From Thiocapsa rosea (GTDB taxonomy: Bacteria > Pseudomonadota > Gammaproteobacteria > Chromatiales > Chromatiaceae): DNA of 64,000 nt. The notes under the pieces were generated by a model, which had not been told where the DNA came from, did not search any database, and was given only the letters and a program-made list of their open reading frames with translations. The stretch covers positions 1,038,501 through 1,102,500 of the forward strand of contig NZ_RBXL01000001.1 of assembly GCF_003634315.1 (NCBI RefSeq), read 5' to 3'. Below are positions 56,828 to 64,000 of the stretch, piece after piece (positions within the stretch are counted from its first letter, which is position 1; each line of letters opens with the position of its first letter). The translations under genes were made by a program, and so were the position numbers.

Positions 56828-57445
56828 CTACATGACCCCATTGTTTTTGCGTCGTTCATCGCGTTGCCCGGCGGTGCCCGACCCGATCGACGACGCGTTC
56901 GTTCCTGCAGCCCGATCGCCCAAGGGCTCGACCCCGTCGCGCTCGCAGCGCTCGAGCATCTCGGCCAGAATCCCCACGCCGGGCACCGCGAGATCCGGCG
57001 GCGCCACGTCGGCCAGAGGGACGAGCACGAAGGCACGTCGGGCCATCTCCGGATGCGGGATCGTCAGGCCGGGCTCGTCGATCCGCGCGTCGCCATAGAT
57101 GAGGATGTCGAGATCCAGGATACGCGGCCCCCAACGGGTGCCGTCACGTCGACGGCCATGAGCCAGCTCGATGCGATGGAGTTCCGCCAAGAGTGCTCGC
57201 GGCGGGAGCCGGGTCTCAAGACGGGCCGCCGCGTTGATGTAGTCGGGTTGGCCGGGCGGGCCGACGGGGGCTGTCCGATACAGGCGCGAGGCGGCCTGCA
57301 GACGGCTTTCGGGCAGCGCGGCCAGCTCGCCGAGGGCCGCCCTCACCTGCCGCTCCGGCTCCTGCAGATTGCTGCCGAGGCCGATCCACACGGCGACCGG
57401 TACACCGAGGGCCAACCGACCGGGGGAAGAGTCAATCAGGGTCAT
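56828..57445 (-). CDS. folK: 2-amino-4-hydroxy-6-hydroxymethyldihydropteridine pyrophosphokinase
   Basis: Folate pathway enzyme. 205 residues from ATG 57445. HPPK motifs: VWIGLGSNLQEPERQVRAAL, SRLYRTAPVGPPGQPDYINA, ELAHGRRRDGTRWGPRILDL and DLDILIYGD..LTIPHPEMARRAFVLVPLAD. About 35 residues longer than usual, the tail (AGTNASSIGSGTAGQRDERR) being poorly conserved. Separated from the upstream small heat-shock gene by a strong terminator. Confidence 0.93.
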   Translation of the reverse strand: MTLIDSSPGRLALGVPVAVWIGLGSNLQEPERQVRAALGELAALPESRLQAASRLYRTAPVGPPGQPDYINAAARLETRLPPRALLAELHRIELAHGRRRDGTRWGPRILDLDILIYGDARIDEPGLTIPHPEMARRAFVLVPLADVAPPDLAVPGVGILAEMLERCERDGVEPLGDRAAGTNASSIGSGTAGQRDERRKNNGVM

Positions 57446-57470
57446 GGTGGCCGCCTCGAACGCATCCGAA

Positions 57471-57516
57471 AAAAAGACCGCCCCCGGCATCCGTGCTCTT
57501 GGATGCCGGGGGCGGC
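57471..57516 (-). terminator. Rho-independent terminator between hsp20 and folK
   Basis: Perfect 15-bp arms CCGCCCCCGGCATCC (57479-57493) and GGATGCCGGGGGCGG (57502-57516) with an 8-base loop; on the minus strand the stem is followed by a T-run (TCTTTTTTT). It would stop transcription from the hsp20 gene. Confidence 0.88.
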
Positions 57517-57566
57517 AGCGCACACGCGATGGTGTGCGATCGGGCGCTTCAGGCGCCTTTGACTTT

Positions 57567-57652
57567 TAAACCGAGCCAGCTCCGACAGTCGTCGGAGCCG
57601 GCGCGGCCAAGCCATTCCAACAGATGACGCATACCGCACCGGGCGCGGTTCA
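57567..57652 (-). repeat. composite palindromic repeat, module A (inverted)
   Basis: TAAACCGAGCCAGCTCCGAC...GCATACCGCACCGGGCGCGG then TTCA. The terminal TTTA is TTCA here, so the stop it gives to the hsp20 gene is TGA. Confidence 0.88.
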
Positions 57653-58156
57653 AGCAACCTCGATCCGCCGACGCTCCGTCTTCTCGGTCTTCGGCAGATG
57701 GATCTCAAGCACACCGTCCTTGAACTCGGCCTTGGCGTTCTCCAGGTCCACGTTCTGGGGCAGCCGCAGCGACCGCATAAAACTGCCGCGCGCGATCTCG
57801 GACCGGTAGTAGGTGCCCTTCTCTTCGGTCTGCTCATGCTTACGCTCGCCCTTGAGCGTCAACACTTGGCCGACCAGCTCGATCTCGAGATCCTGCTTCT
57901 CGACGCCCGGCACCTCGGCGCGTACCAGAAGCTCCTCTTCGCGATCGATCAAGTCGATCTTCGGGGTCATCTCGACCGCATGCTCAAGGCGTGCCCACTC
58001 CGGCCACATCTCCCGGAAGGGGTGCATCCAGCCGTGGCGCCAACCGCGCTGCGGGCCGCCCAGCATGAGGTCGTCGAATGCGCGATCCATCTCGTCGAAG
58101 AGCGTGGTCTCACGACGCGGGACCGCTTCGCCAATCGCTTTGCTTTTGGTTTTCAT
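57650..58156 (-). CDS. small heat-shock protein, Hsp20 family
   Basis: 168 residues from ATG 58156, with a strong AGGAGG site. Alpha-crystallin domain at about 62-155: MTPKIDLIDREEELLVRAEV, PGVEKQDLEIELVGQVLTLK, GERKHEQTEEKGTYYRSEIA and the LEIHLPKTE end. Holdase chaperone that binds unfolded proteins without ATP. The N-terminal 60 residues are Trp-rich (HGWMHPFREMWPEWARLEH). No CIRCE or ROSE-type thermosensor was recognised in the leader. The TGA stop lies in a composite repeat. Confidence 0.93.
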   Translation of the reverse strand: MKTKSKAIGEAVPRRETTLFDEMDRAFDDLMLGGPQRGWRHGWMHPFREMWPEWARLEHAVEMTPKIDLIDREEELLVRAEVPGVEKQDLEIELVGQVLTLKGERKHEQTEEKGTYYRSEIARGSFMRSLRLPQNVDLENAKAEFKDGVLEIHLPKTEKTERRRIEVA

Positions 58157-58349
58157 GGCAGTCCTCCTGTCTCTATTCCCACTTAAAGTATAGCTCAGCG
58201 GCCGAGGATTGCCCCCTCGCACGCCCTGAACCACATCACGGCTGCCACGGATCGATCGTGACGAGACCACAATGCTCGAAGCCGACGAGGTGACGTGTCG
58301 CCAACGGCAGTCCAGTCGATGACGGCGGCCTTCTCCTGACCGAGCACAG

Positions 58350-58385
58350 CGGAAGAGGTCGACTGCAAGTCGACGATCCCGGGGG
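58350..58385 (+). repeat. palindromic dispersed repeat, copy 3
   Basis: GGAAGAGGTCGACTGCAAGT... followed by CGACGATCCCGGGGG, matching the copies at 24468 and 24653; the palindrome (GTCGACTGCAAGTCGAC) has compensating changes. Lies 10 bases downstream of the 1148-aa gene's stop, possibly a terminator-like element. Confidence 0.75.
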
Positions 58386-58394
58386 CTCGCCTCC

Positions 58395-61300
58395 TCAAGC
58401 CGCGAGCGCCAGCCGCTTCACCGCCCCGAAATCCGTCTTGCCGCTGCCGAGCTTGGGGATCGCCTCGACCTGCAACACCGCGGCGGGGATGCTCAGGGGG
58501 TTCATCCCGGCATCCAACAGCTGCTTGCGCAGGCCGTCGACATCGATCTCGCCGGCGACCAGGAGCAGGATGCGCTCGCCCTTGCGCTCGTCCGGGAGGT
58601 TGACGGCGGCGAGCTCCAGCTCGGGTTGGCCGAGGATGCGGCGGATCTGATCCTCGACCGCGCCCAGGCTGATCATCTCCCCGCCCAGCTTGGCGAAGCG
58701 CGAGTAACGGTCGACGATGGTGAGGAAGCCGTCCGGGTCCAGATGGCCCTTGTCGCCCGTTTTGTACCAGCGCTGACCATCCAGCTCGACCACCACGTCC
58801 GCGGTCTTGTCCGGGTCGTTGAGATAGCCCTTCATCACCTGCACACCGCCGATGAGGATGAGCCCGTCCTCGCCGGGCGGCAGGGTTGCCAGGGTCGCGG
58901 GGTCGACGATGCGGAAGCTGGTGCCGGGCAGCGGCAGACCCACGGTACCGGGACGCGAGCCGGCCTGGATCTTCCAGGTCTCGGTCTCGAGTGCGTCCGG
59001 GACGTTGACGCTGGCGACCGGCGTGGTCTCGGTCGCCCCGTAGCCTTCGTAGATCAGCTTGTTGAACTTGAGCGCGAAGGCATCGCGGACCTCCGGGGCA
59101 AGCCGTTCGGCGCCTGCCACCACCACACGCACGGACTGAAGCATCAGCGGATGGACACGCTGATTGCGGATGTAGAGCCGCAGGAAGGTCGAGGTGCTGC
59201 AGAGCACGGTCGCACGATAACGGGCGATCGCCTTGGCGGTGCCGACCGCATCGGTCGGGTCGGGATGGCAGACCATCGGGATGCCTTCGAGCAGCGGCAG
59301 GAAGGTAGTCACCGTGAGCCCGAAGGCATGGAAGGGCGGCAGGTTGGCGAGGATGAGATCGTCCGGCTCGGTGTTGAGCACGTCCGAGATCTGGCGGACG
59401 TTGGCCATGATGTTGCGATGGCTCAGCTCGATGCCCTTGGGCGTGCCCTCGCTGCCGCTGGAGAAGAGGATGGCGGCGGTGTCGTCGGGCCGGCCGGGCC
59501 GGCCGAACAGCCTGAGCAAGAGCCCGGCGGGCAGGAGGATGCCGATACCCAGGAACGCCAGCGCCTCCGCCTTGCCGATCTCGGCGCGCAGGGCCTCCAT
59601 CGGATGAAGCGTGACCTCCGCGAAGGCCGCGTCCAGATCGATCCCGCGCTGTTGGAGCTTGTCGAGGAAGCGCTCGGAGGTGATCACATGGCGCACGCCG
59701 GCGTTGCGCATCCCGGCCAGCAGGGCCTCGCTGCTGGCGGTGTAGTTGAGATTGACCACCTGCTTGCCGACGAGCAGCGCCGCCAGGTTGGCGATGGCCG
59801 CCGCACTGCTCGCGGGCAGCAGGATGCCGACGGCCGGGTCGGGGGCGAGACGCTTGATGCGGCGCGCGAACAGCAGGACCGCCGCGATCAGGCGCCGATT
59901 GGTCAGACGCGTCCCGACCGAATCGATCACGGCCACCTCGCCGAGACGTCGTTTCGCCGCCGCGAGCCAGGCCGGGGGCAGGGTCGGCAGGGTCGCGATG
60001 TGGGTCTGCCAAGAGGTCACCGACAGCTCGAAGACCGCCTGCTTGACCTGCTCTGCGCTCGCCTCGCGCGGCAGCGGCTGCCCGAAGGCGACCAGCACGT
60101 CGCGGGTTCGGCCCTCGCGGCGACTGGCCTTGAGCTTCTCCTTGGCGTAGGAGAAACGACTCCCCCACAGGCCGCGCAGATAAAAGGGCAGGATGACGCC
60201 GGACGTGGCTGCGCGGGCGGATCTCTCGAAGCCGCGCTTGAACTCGGAGAGCTGCCCGTTCTTGCTGATGGTGCCTTCCGGGAAGATGCACACCACCTCG
60301 CCCGCGTCGAGCAACCGCGAGACGGTCTCGATCGCCTCGCGGCTGCGCCCGCCCGAGATGGGCACCACACCGAAGAAGTCCAGGAACCAGCGCAGATACC
60401 AACGCTCGTAGATGACCCGCTCCATCACGAAGCGCACCGGCCGCGGACTGGCCATCTGCACCATCGCCCAGTCGACCCAACTGATGTGGTTGCCGAGCAT
60501 CAGCACGCCGCCCTGGGCCGGCATGTTCTTCAAGCCGATGACATCGAGCCGATAATGGGTCGACATAGCCCTCGCCATCAGGAAGCGCACCATCGACTGA
60601 GGCAACTGATAGAGGGTGTAGATGGCCCCGCAGAGGGCGACGACGGCGAGCGCGAGCATCACCGTCAGACCGCCGATTTGGAGATAGGCCGCCAGCACCG
60701 TGAGCCCTAGGAAGCTCAGCATCACGATGTTCTGGATGAAGTTGTTGGCCGCAAGCACGCGCCCGAGCCCTTTCTCGCCGGCGTTGAACTGGATCAAGGC
60801 GTTGAGGGGCACCAGGAAGACGCCGCCGAGGACACCGAGCAGCAGGAAGTTCAACCCGTGCGCCCAGGCCGACCCCAGACCCGGCAGAACAAAGAGCGCC
60901 GCCGCAACGCCCAGCGCGCCGACCGGGATCAGACCGGTCTCGATATGATTGCGCGAGACGCGTCCGGCCAGAACCGAGCCCAGGATGATGCCGATACCCG
61001 AGCAGGCGAGCACGCCCTGAATCACGACCGTGTTGGTCTCGCCGAGCGTCTCTTTGGCGAAGGCCGGGAAAGCGGCAAGGATTACCTGCGCGATCGACCA
61101 AAAAATCGCCAGCCCCACGATCGAGAGCCAGATCACCTGATTGTCCCAGGCGGCGTGCAGATTGTTTCGCAGATATCGACCGGTGGCGTAATCCGGCCAG
61201 ACGAATCGCATCTCGGTGCCGGCGGCGCGCACGGGCAGGCGGTAGGCCAACACGACCTCGATCAAGGCGCCAGCGACCAAGACCCAACCGAGCGGCGCCA

Positions 61301-61841
61301 TCATCCCCATCACCTCGTCGGGTGTACCGTAGCTCATGCCGGCCAGACGCCCCTCGAAGAGGATCGAGAAGAAGAAGATCCCCGCCAGGATCGCCGTCGT
61401 GGTCGTCGCCTGGACCCAGCCGTTGGCCGAGGCCAGCGCCTCCTTGCCGACCAGCTCCTTGATATAGCCGTACTTGGCCGGCGAATAAAAGGCGCTCTGC
61501 ACCGCCAGCAGGAAGGTCATGGCGAAGGCCGCCCAGAACCAGGCGAGGTAATAGAAGAGCGTAATGGCGAGCGTGACGGCAACGGCGACCCAAGCGCTCG
61601 CGCGCATCACCAGATGCTTGGGGAAGCGGTCGGCAAGAAAACCGGAAGGCGTGAAGAGCAGGACGAAGGGCAACAGGATCAGGGCATTGACGATCGCCGT
61701 CAGCAAGATTTGGGCATCGCCGTCATAGGTCTTGAAGAGGGTGTTCTGAATGATGATCTTGTGCCCCAAGTCCACGAAGGCATTGAGAAAGATCATGCCG
61801 ATATAGGCGACGAAACCGGTGATGCGAAAGAGCTGACCCAT
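58395..61841 (-). CDS. aas: LplT-PlsC-acyl-ACP synthetase fusion (lysophospholipid transport and reacylation)
   Basis: 1148 residues. Three parts: MFS transporter (about 1-410, twelve helices, GIIMLNAFVD-like N-terminus, LplT-like lysophospholipid flippase); PlsC acyltransferase (about 425-610) with HX4D in LGNHISWVDWAMVQ and FPEGTISKNGQL; and an AMP-forming acyl-ACP synthetase (about 640-1148) with ILFSSGSEGTPKGIELSHRN and GYGATETTPVASVN and the KTGDKGHLDPDGFL motif. Together they flip 2-acyl lysophospholipids inward and reacylate them. In E. coli lplT and aas are separate neighbouring genes; here all are in one protein. Confidence 0.94.
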   Translation of the reverse strand: MGQLFRITGFVAYIGMIFLNAFVDLGHKIIIQNTLFKTYDGDAQILLTAIVNALILLPFVLLFTPSGFLADRFPKHLVMRASAWVAVAVTLAITLFYYLAWFWAAFAMTFLLAVQSAFYSPAKYGYIKELVGKEALASANGWVQATTTTAILAGIFFFSILFEGRLAGMSYGTPDEVMGMMAPLGWVLVAGALIEVVLAYRLPVRAAGTEMRFVWPDYATGRYLRNNLHAAWDNQVIWLSIVGLAIFWSIAQVILAAFPAFAKETLGETNTVVIQGVLACSGIGIILGSVLAGRVSRNHIETGLIPVGALGVAAALFVLPGLGSAWAHGLNFLLLGVLGGVFLVPLNALIQFNAGEKGLGRVLAANNFIQNIVMLSFLGLTVLAAYLQIGGLTVMLALAVVALCGAIYTLYQLPQSMVRFLMARAMSTHYRLDVIGLKNMPAQGGVLMLGNHISWVDWAMVQMASPRPVRFVMERVIYERWYLRWFLDFFGVVPISGGRSREAIETVSRLLDAGEVVCIFPEGTISKNGQLSEFKRGFERSARAATSGVILPFYLRGLWGSRFSYAKEKLKASRREGRTRDVLVAFGQPLPREASAEQVKQAVFELSVTSWQTHIATLPTLPPAWLAAAKRRLGEVAVIDSVGTRLTNRRLIAAVLLFARRIKRLAPDPAVGILLPASSAAAIANLAALLVGKQVVNLNYTASSEALLAGMRNAGVRHVITSERFLDKLQQRGIDLDAAFAEVTLHPMEALRAEIGKAEALAFLGIGILLPAGLLLRLFGRPGRPDDTAAILFSSGSEGTPKGIELSHRNIMANVRQISDVLNTEPDDLILANLPPFHAFGLTVTTFLPLLEGIPMVCHPDPTDAVGTAKAIARYRATVLCSTSTFLRLYIRNQRVHPLMLQSVRVVVAGAERLAPEVRDAFALKFNKLIYEGYGATETTPVASVNVPDALETETWKIQAGSRPGTVGLPLPGTSFRIVDPATLATLPPGEDGLILIGGVQVMKGYLNDPDKTADVVVELDGQRWYKTGDKGHLDPDGFLTIVDRYSRFAKLGGEMISLGAVEDQIRRILGQPELELAAVNLPDERKGERILLLVAGEIDVDGLRKQLLDAGMNPLSIPAAVLQVEAIPKLGSGKTDFGAVKRLALAA

Positions 61842-62168
61842 GCGAATGCGCCCCCTGGCGTCGACCGAGATTGTTGTCGTTGTGGCCTGTGGACCGCGTT
61901 ATTGCCGCAGACGGCCCTCGTGCATCACTCCGACCGAAGCGGCACGAGGCGCGGAGCGCCAGGAGAGGCGTGACACCGCGTGAGCGGTGTCACGAGCACG
62001 TCGGTCGGTTGGGTGAACCGAATCCCCTACGCAGCACGTCTTGAACAGACCGTCGCGGAATTTCTCGTTGTCGTTGTCGTTGTCGTTGTCGTGTTCGTCC
62101 GAAATCCGATTACGACAACGACAACGAGCAGGGTACAGGGGGCGACTCAAGTCGCCCCTACACCCCGA
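61842..62168. other. gene-free stretch with microsatellite hairpin
   Basis: Holds (GTTGTC)n at 62064-62092 and its inverse ACGACAACGACAACGAG at 62112-62128, giving a 17-bp perfect stem; and the hairpin GGGGCGACT/AGTCGCCCC at 62139-62158. No convincing gene. Confidence 0.6.
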
Positions 62169-62879
62169 TCACTCCGGACGCGATTCAGCCGTTAAGCGGG
62201 ACATATAATCGCTCACCGCCGCGATATCCGCGTCGCTGTATCCCTTGATCGCCTTCACCATCTCGGGATTCGCGTTGCGCCGCCCACCGTCGCGAATGAG
62301 CTTGGACTCATGGTCGAGATAGCTGACGTGCTGATGCGCGACGCGGGGGTAGAACTCCACGGCATCGCCCTCGCCCTGCGCGCCATGACAGGTCGCACAG
62401 TCCTTTTCGTAGAGGGCTTGGCCCCGTGCCAATGCGGTCCCGTCGCCTTTGAGATTGGTCGGCGGAATCGGGAGCTGCGACAGATAGGCCGCGATGTCGG
62501 CGACCTCTTCGGACGACACCACCCACTCGGCGACAAAGGGGTGCATCTTGGGGTTGTCGCGCCGCCCGGCGCGCACGTCGACCATCTGTTTGATCAGCAC
62601 ACTCGCGTGTTGGCCGGCCAGCTGCGGATAGATGGCATCCCCGCGACCCGAGCCATCCGCCTGATGGCAGCCGCGACAGACGGCATAGGCCTCCTCGCCG
62701 TTCGCGGGGTCGGCGCGATGAGCCAACGCGATCATCTGATCCTCGTTGGGTGCGTTCCAGACATAGCCGGGCGATTCGATACCCGGCGCATGGGGTTGCG
62801 CCGGCGGAGACGCGGAGGCGATGCAGGGCACGAGTACGAGTGCTCCGAGACAGACGAGACGGGTCATCATGGCGTTCAT
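62169..62879 (-). CDS. dihaem cytochrome c (c4-like), periplasmic
   Basis: 236 residues with a signal peptide (LVCLGALVLVPCIASAS). Two haem sites: AVCRGCHQADG (about 68-74) and DCATCHGAQGEG (about 163-170); distal Met candidates lie in NPKMHPF and NPEMVKAIKG. Two-domain layout as in cytochrome c4. Electron carrier between periplasmic donors and an oxidase or reaction centre; partner unknown. ATG overlaps the stop of the upstream cytochrome gene (ATGA), so both are co-expressed. Confidence 0.92.
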   Translation of the reverse strand: MNAMMTRLVCLGALVLVPCIASASPPAQPHAPGIESPGYVWNAPNEDQMIALAHRADPANGEEAYAVCRGCHQADGSGRGDAIYPQLAGQHASVLIKQMVDVRAGRRDNPKMHPFVAEWVVSSEEVADIAAYLSQLPIPPTNLKGDGTALARGQALYEKDCATCHGAQGEGDAVEFYPRVAHQHVSYLDHESKLIRDGGRRNANPEMVKAIKGYSDADIAAVSDYMSRLTAESRPE

Positions 62880-63520
62880 TCCTCCTCCGTTTCGAGGACC
62901 ATCAGGCTGGCAATGTATTGGGCCACGGCCAGTGTCTCGGCCTCAGTCATGCGATCGGCCACCGTCTGCATGAGTCCTCGGTCGTTGGTCCGCTCGCCGA
63001 CGGCATAACGGCGCATTTGCTCGACGGTGTAGCCGACGTCCTGACCGGCGAGCTGCGGGAAACGGCGCGTGCCTTCACCCTCGTCGCCGTGACAGCCCGA
63101 GCACGCGGGTATGCCGCTGCCGGGATTGCCGTCGTCGTAGACCCGTCGGCCGAGGTCCAGCAGCGAGGGATCGGTCACGACGCCCGGGATCACCTCCTGA
63201 GCAGCGTAGTAGGCGGCGACGTGCGGGATCTCCTCTTCGGTCAGTGCGCCGATGAAGTTGCCCATCACCTCGCTGGTACGCCGCCCCGCACGATAGTCTT
63301 TCATCTGCTTGACGAGATAGGTCGCGTGCTGGCCGGCCAGCCGAGGCGTATTGGGCATCGGGCTGGTACCGTCCTCGGCATGACAGGCTACACAAACCCG
63401 CGCCGCGATGGTCGCACCAATCTCGGGATCCCCCTTGGTTTGAGCAAACAGGGGCGGTGCCGAAAGAATCCCGACGCAGCCGGCCAACACAACGAGCGAT
63501 TGAATTGCGAGCAATCTCAC
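62876..63520 (-). CDS. dihaem cytochrome c (c4-like), periplasmic
   Basis: 214 residues. I chose the GTG at 63520, which has GAGGA about 8 bases upstream and begins a signal peptide (VRLLAIQSLVVLAGCVGILS, cleaved near LFAQ); the TTG at 63550 only adds ten residues. Haem sites AARVCVACHAEDG (about 40-46) and ACSGCHGDEGEG (about 140-146), with Met ligand candidates in EVMGNFIGAL and DRGLMQTVADRM. Paralogue of the following gene; the pair is translationally coupled. Confidence 0.9.
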   Translation of the reverse strand: MRLLAIQSLVVLAGCVGILSAPPLFAQTKGDPEIGATIAARVCVACHAEDGTSPMPNTPRLAGQHATYLVKQMKDYRAGRRTSEVMGNFIGALTEEEIPHVAAYYAAQEVIPGVVTDPSLLDLGRRVYDDGNPGSGIPACSGCHGDEGEGTRRFPQLAGQDVGYTVEQMRRYAVGERTNDRGLMQTVADRMTEAETLAVAQYIASLMVLETEEE

Positions 63521-63694
63521 TTCGGTTCCTCGAATCTGATCGTGCCCCAATCATGTCGCACGCCATCCGTCGCGGGCAAGTCGATCGCGAAGGCCGCCTC
63601 GCCGAGACGGAGCCCATTCTCGCCGACGGGGCGGAAGGCGAAGGCAGCATCAGTGCCATGAGCACGAACGGACACGCCTGCATCGGCTCCGCGT

Positions 63695-63888
63695 TAAACC
63701 GCGTCCAGAGCGACATGCGTCATTTTCATGTTGCGTTTGGCTTCGGAGATGTCCTCCGATCTCGGTGGAACGCGGTTTAAAATTTAATATTTTTCAATTT
63801 CTTAAACCGCGCCAGCTCCGACGGTCGTCGGAGCCGGCGCGGCCAAGCCAATCCAACAAACCACCCATACCGCACCGGGCGCGGTTTA
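63695..63888 (-). repeat. composite palindromic repeat, full copy (inverted)
   Basis: Module B 63695-63780, AT-rich linker, module A from about 63801 to 63888, with hairpin CCAGCTCCGACGGTCGTCGG. Same layout as the copy at 50126. Confidence 0.92.
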
Positions 63889-63923
63889 AGATCGATCATC
63901 GCGACCCGCCTCCGGAGTCAGAC

Positions 63924-64000
63924 ATGGACCCAAACCGTTTCGCCTACACCTTCAGCGTCCGCCTGCACGACACGGACGCGGCCGGACGGCTATTTTTCGG
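63924..64000 (+). CDS. hotdog-fold acyl-CoA thioesterase (3' partial)
   Basis: Only 25 codons visible: MDPNRFAYTFSVRLHDTDAA then GRLFF. The DTDAAGRLFF segment is the active-site start of 4-hydroxybenzoyl-CoA/DHNA-CoA type hotdog thioesterases. Continues beyond the window. Confidence 0.7.
   Translation, partial: MDPNRFAYTFSVRLHDTDAAGRLFF

Noticed and set aside
58626-60710. 694-codon plus-strand frame
   Set aside because: Shadow of the 1148-aa fusion gene on the other strand, with composition rich in Gly, His, Asp and Arg typical of antisense translation.
26898-63888. The recurring palindromic repeats as a CRISPR array or integron attC cassettes
   Set aside because: Copies are kilobases apart with genes between, lack spacers of uniform size, and no cas or integrase gene is present.

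Overview
The window is a high-GC proteobacterial chromosome segment. Gene content and neighbourhoods point to a gammaproteobacterium, most likely a purple sulfur bacterium of the Chromatiaceae (Thiocapsa/Thiorhodococcus-like). Supporting this are the divergent uvrB/aspartate aminotransferase pair beside tRNA-Asn, Cys-type sulfate uptake and activation genes, tandem c4-like dihaem cytochromes, many DUF29-type and conserved small proteins, and a dense load of palindromic interspersed repeats. The genus is inference; nothing here is a phylogenetic marker.

Left part (1 to about 20.5 kb) is accessory and heavily rearranged. After a NosY-like permease end and two conserved hypothetical genes it holds two oppositely oriented remnants of one type I restriction subunit gene (hsdR), several toxin-antitoxin modules whose toxins are broken while the antitoxin frames stay open, two relics of REP-associated transposases, a diguanylate cyclase with two periplasmic sensor domains, a group II intron split by an IS21-family element with a clear 7-bp target duplication, a complete and a truncated copy of an unclassified roughly 536-aa repeated gene, a BRCT-protein gene pair, and an ISL3 element with an 8-bp duplication. 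tRNA-Asn with a strong terminator marks the right edge.

Middle part (20.9 to 44.3 kb) is mainly core metabolism: aspartate aminotransferase, uvrB, haem oxygenase, a monofunctional transglycosylase, DAHP synthase, a histidine phosphatase, bacteriohemerythrin, the three-gene succinate dehydrogenase/fumarate reductase operon sdhC-A-B, ttcA, a phosphoesterase, a quinone oxidoreductase, a GNAT-nitrilase fusion, and a PepSY/ferric-reductase pair. It also contains a hipBA locus with a wrecked hipA and a frameshifted cysH.

Right part (45 to 64 kb) carries sulfate assimilation: cysB-like regulator, cysA, cysW and cysT on one strand, divergent sbp, then cysD-cysNC. These import sulfate and activate it to APS/PAPS, yet the only reductase gene visible (cysH) is a pseudogene. 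Beyond are three small exported or repeat proteins, an orphan cytosine-C5 methyltransferase, folK, a small heat-shock protein, a three-domain LplT-PlsC-acyl-ACP synthetase fusion, two dihaem cytochromes c and the start of a thioesterase.

A family of composite palindromic repeats with TAAACCGCG...CGCGGTTTA ends recurs between genes about a dozen times. In five genes (one of them a pseudogene) the stop codon lies inside the end of the repeat. This family and the pattern of inactivated toxins are the most interesting observations. I found no CRISPR array, no rRNA and no clearly new multi-gene system beyond the candidates listed.
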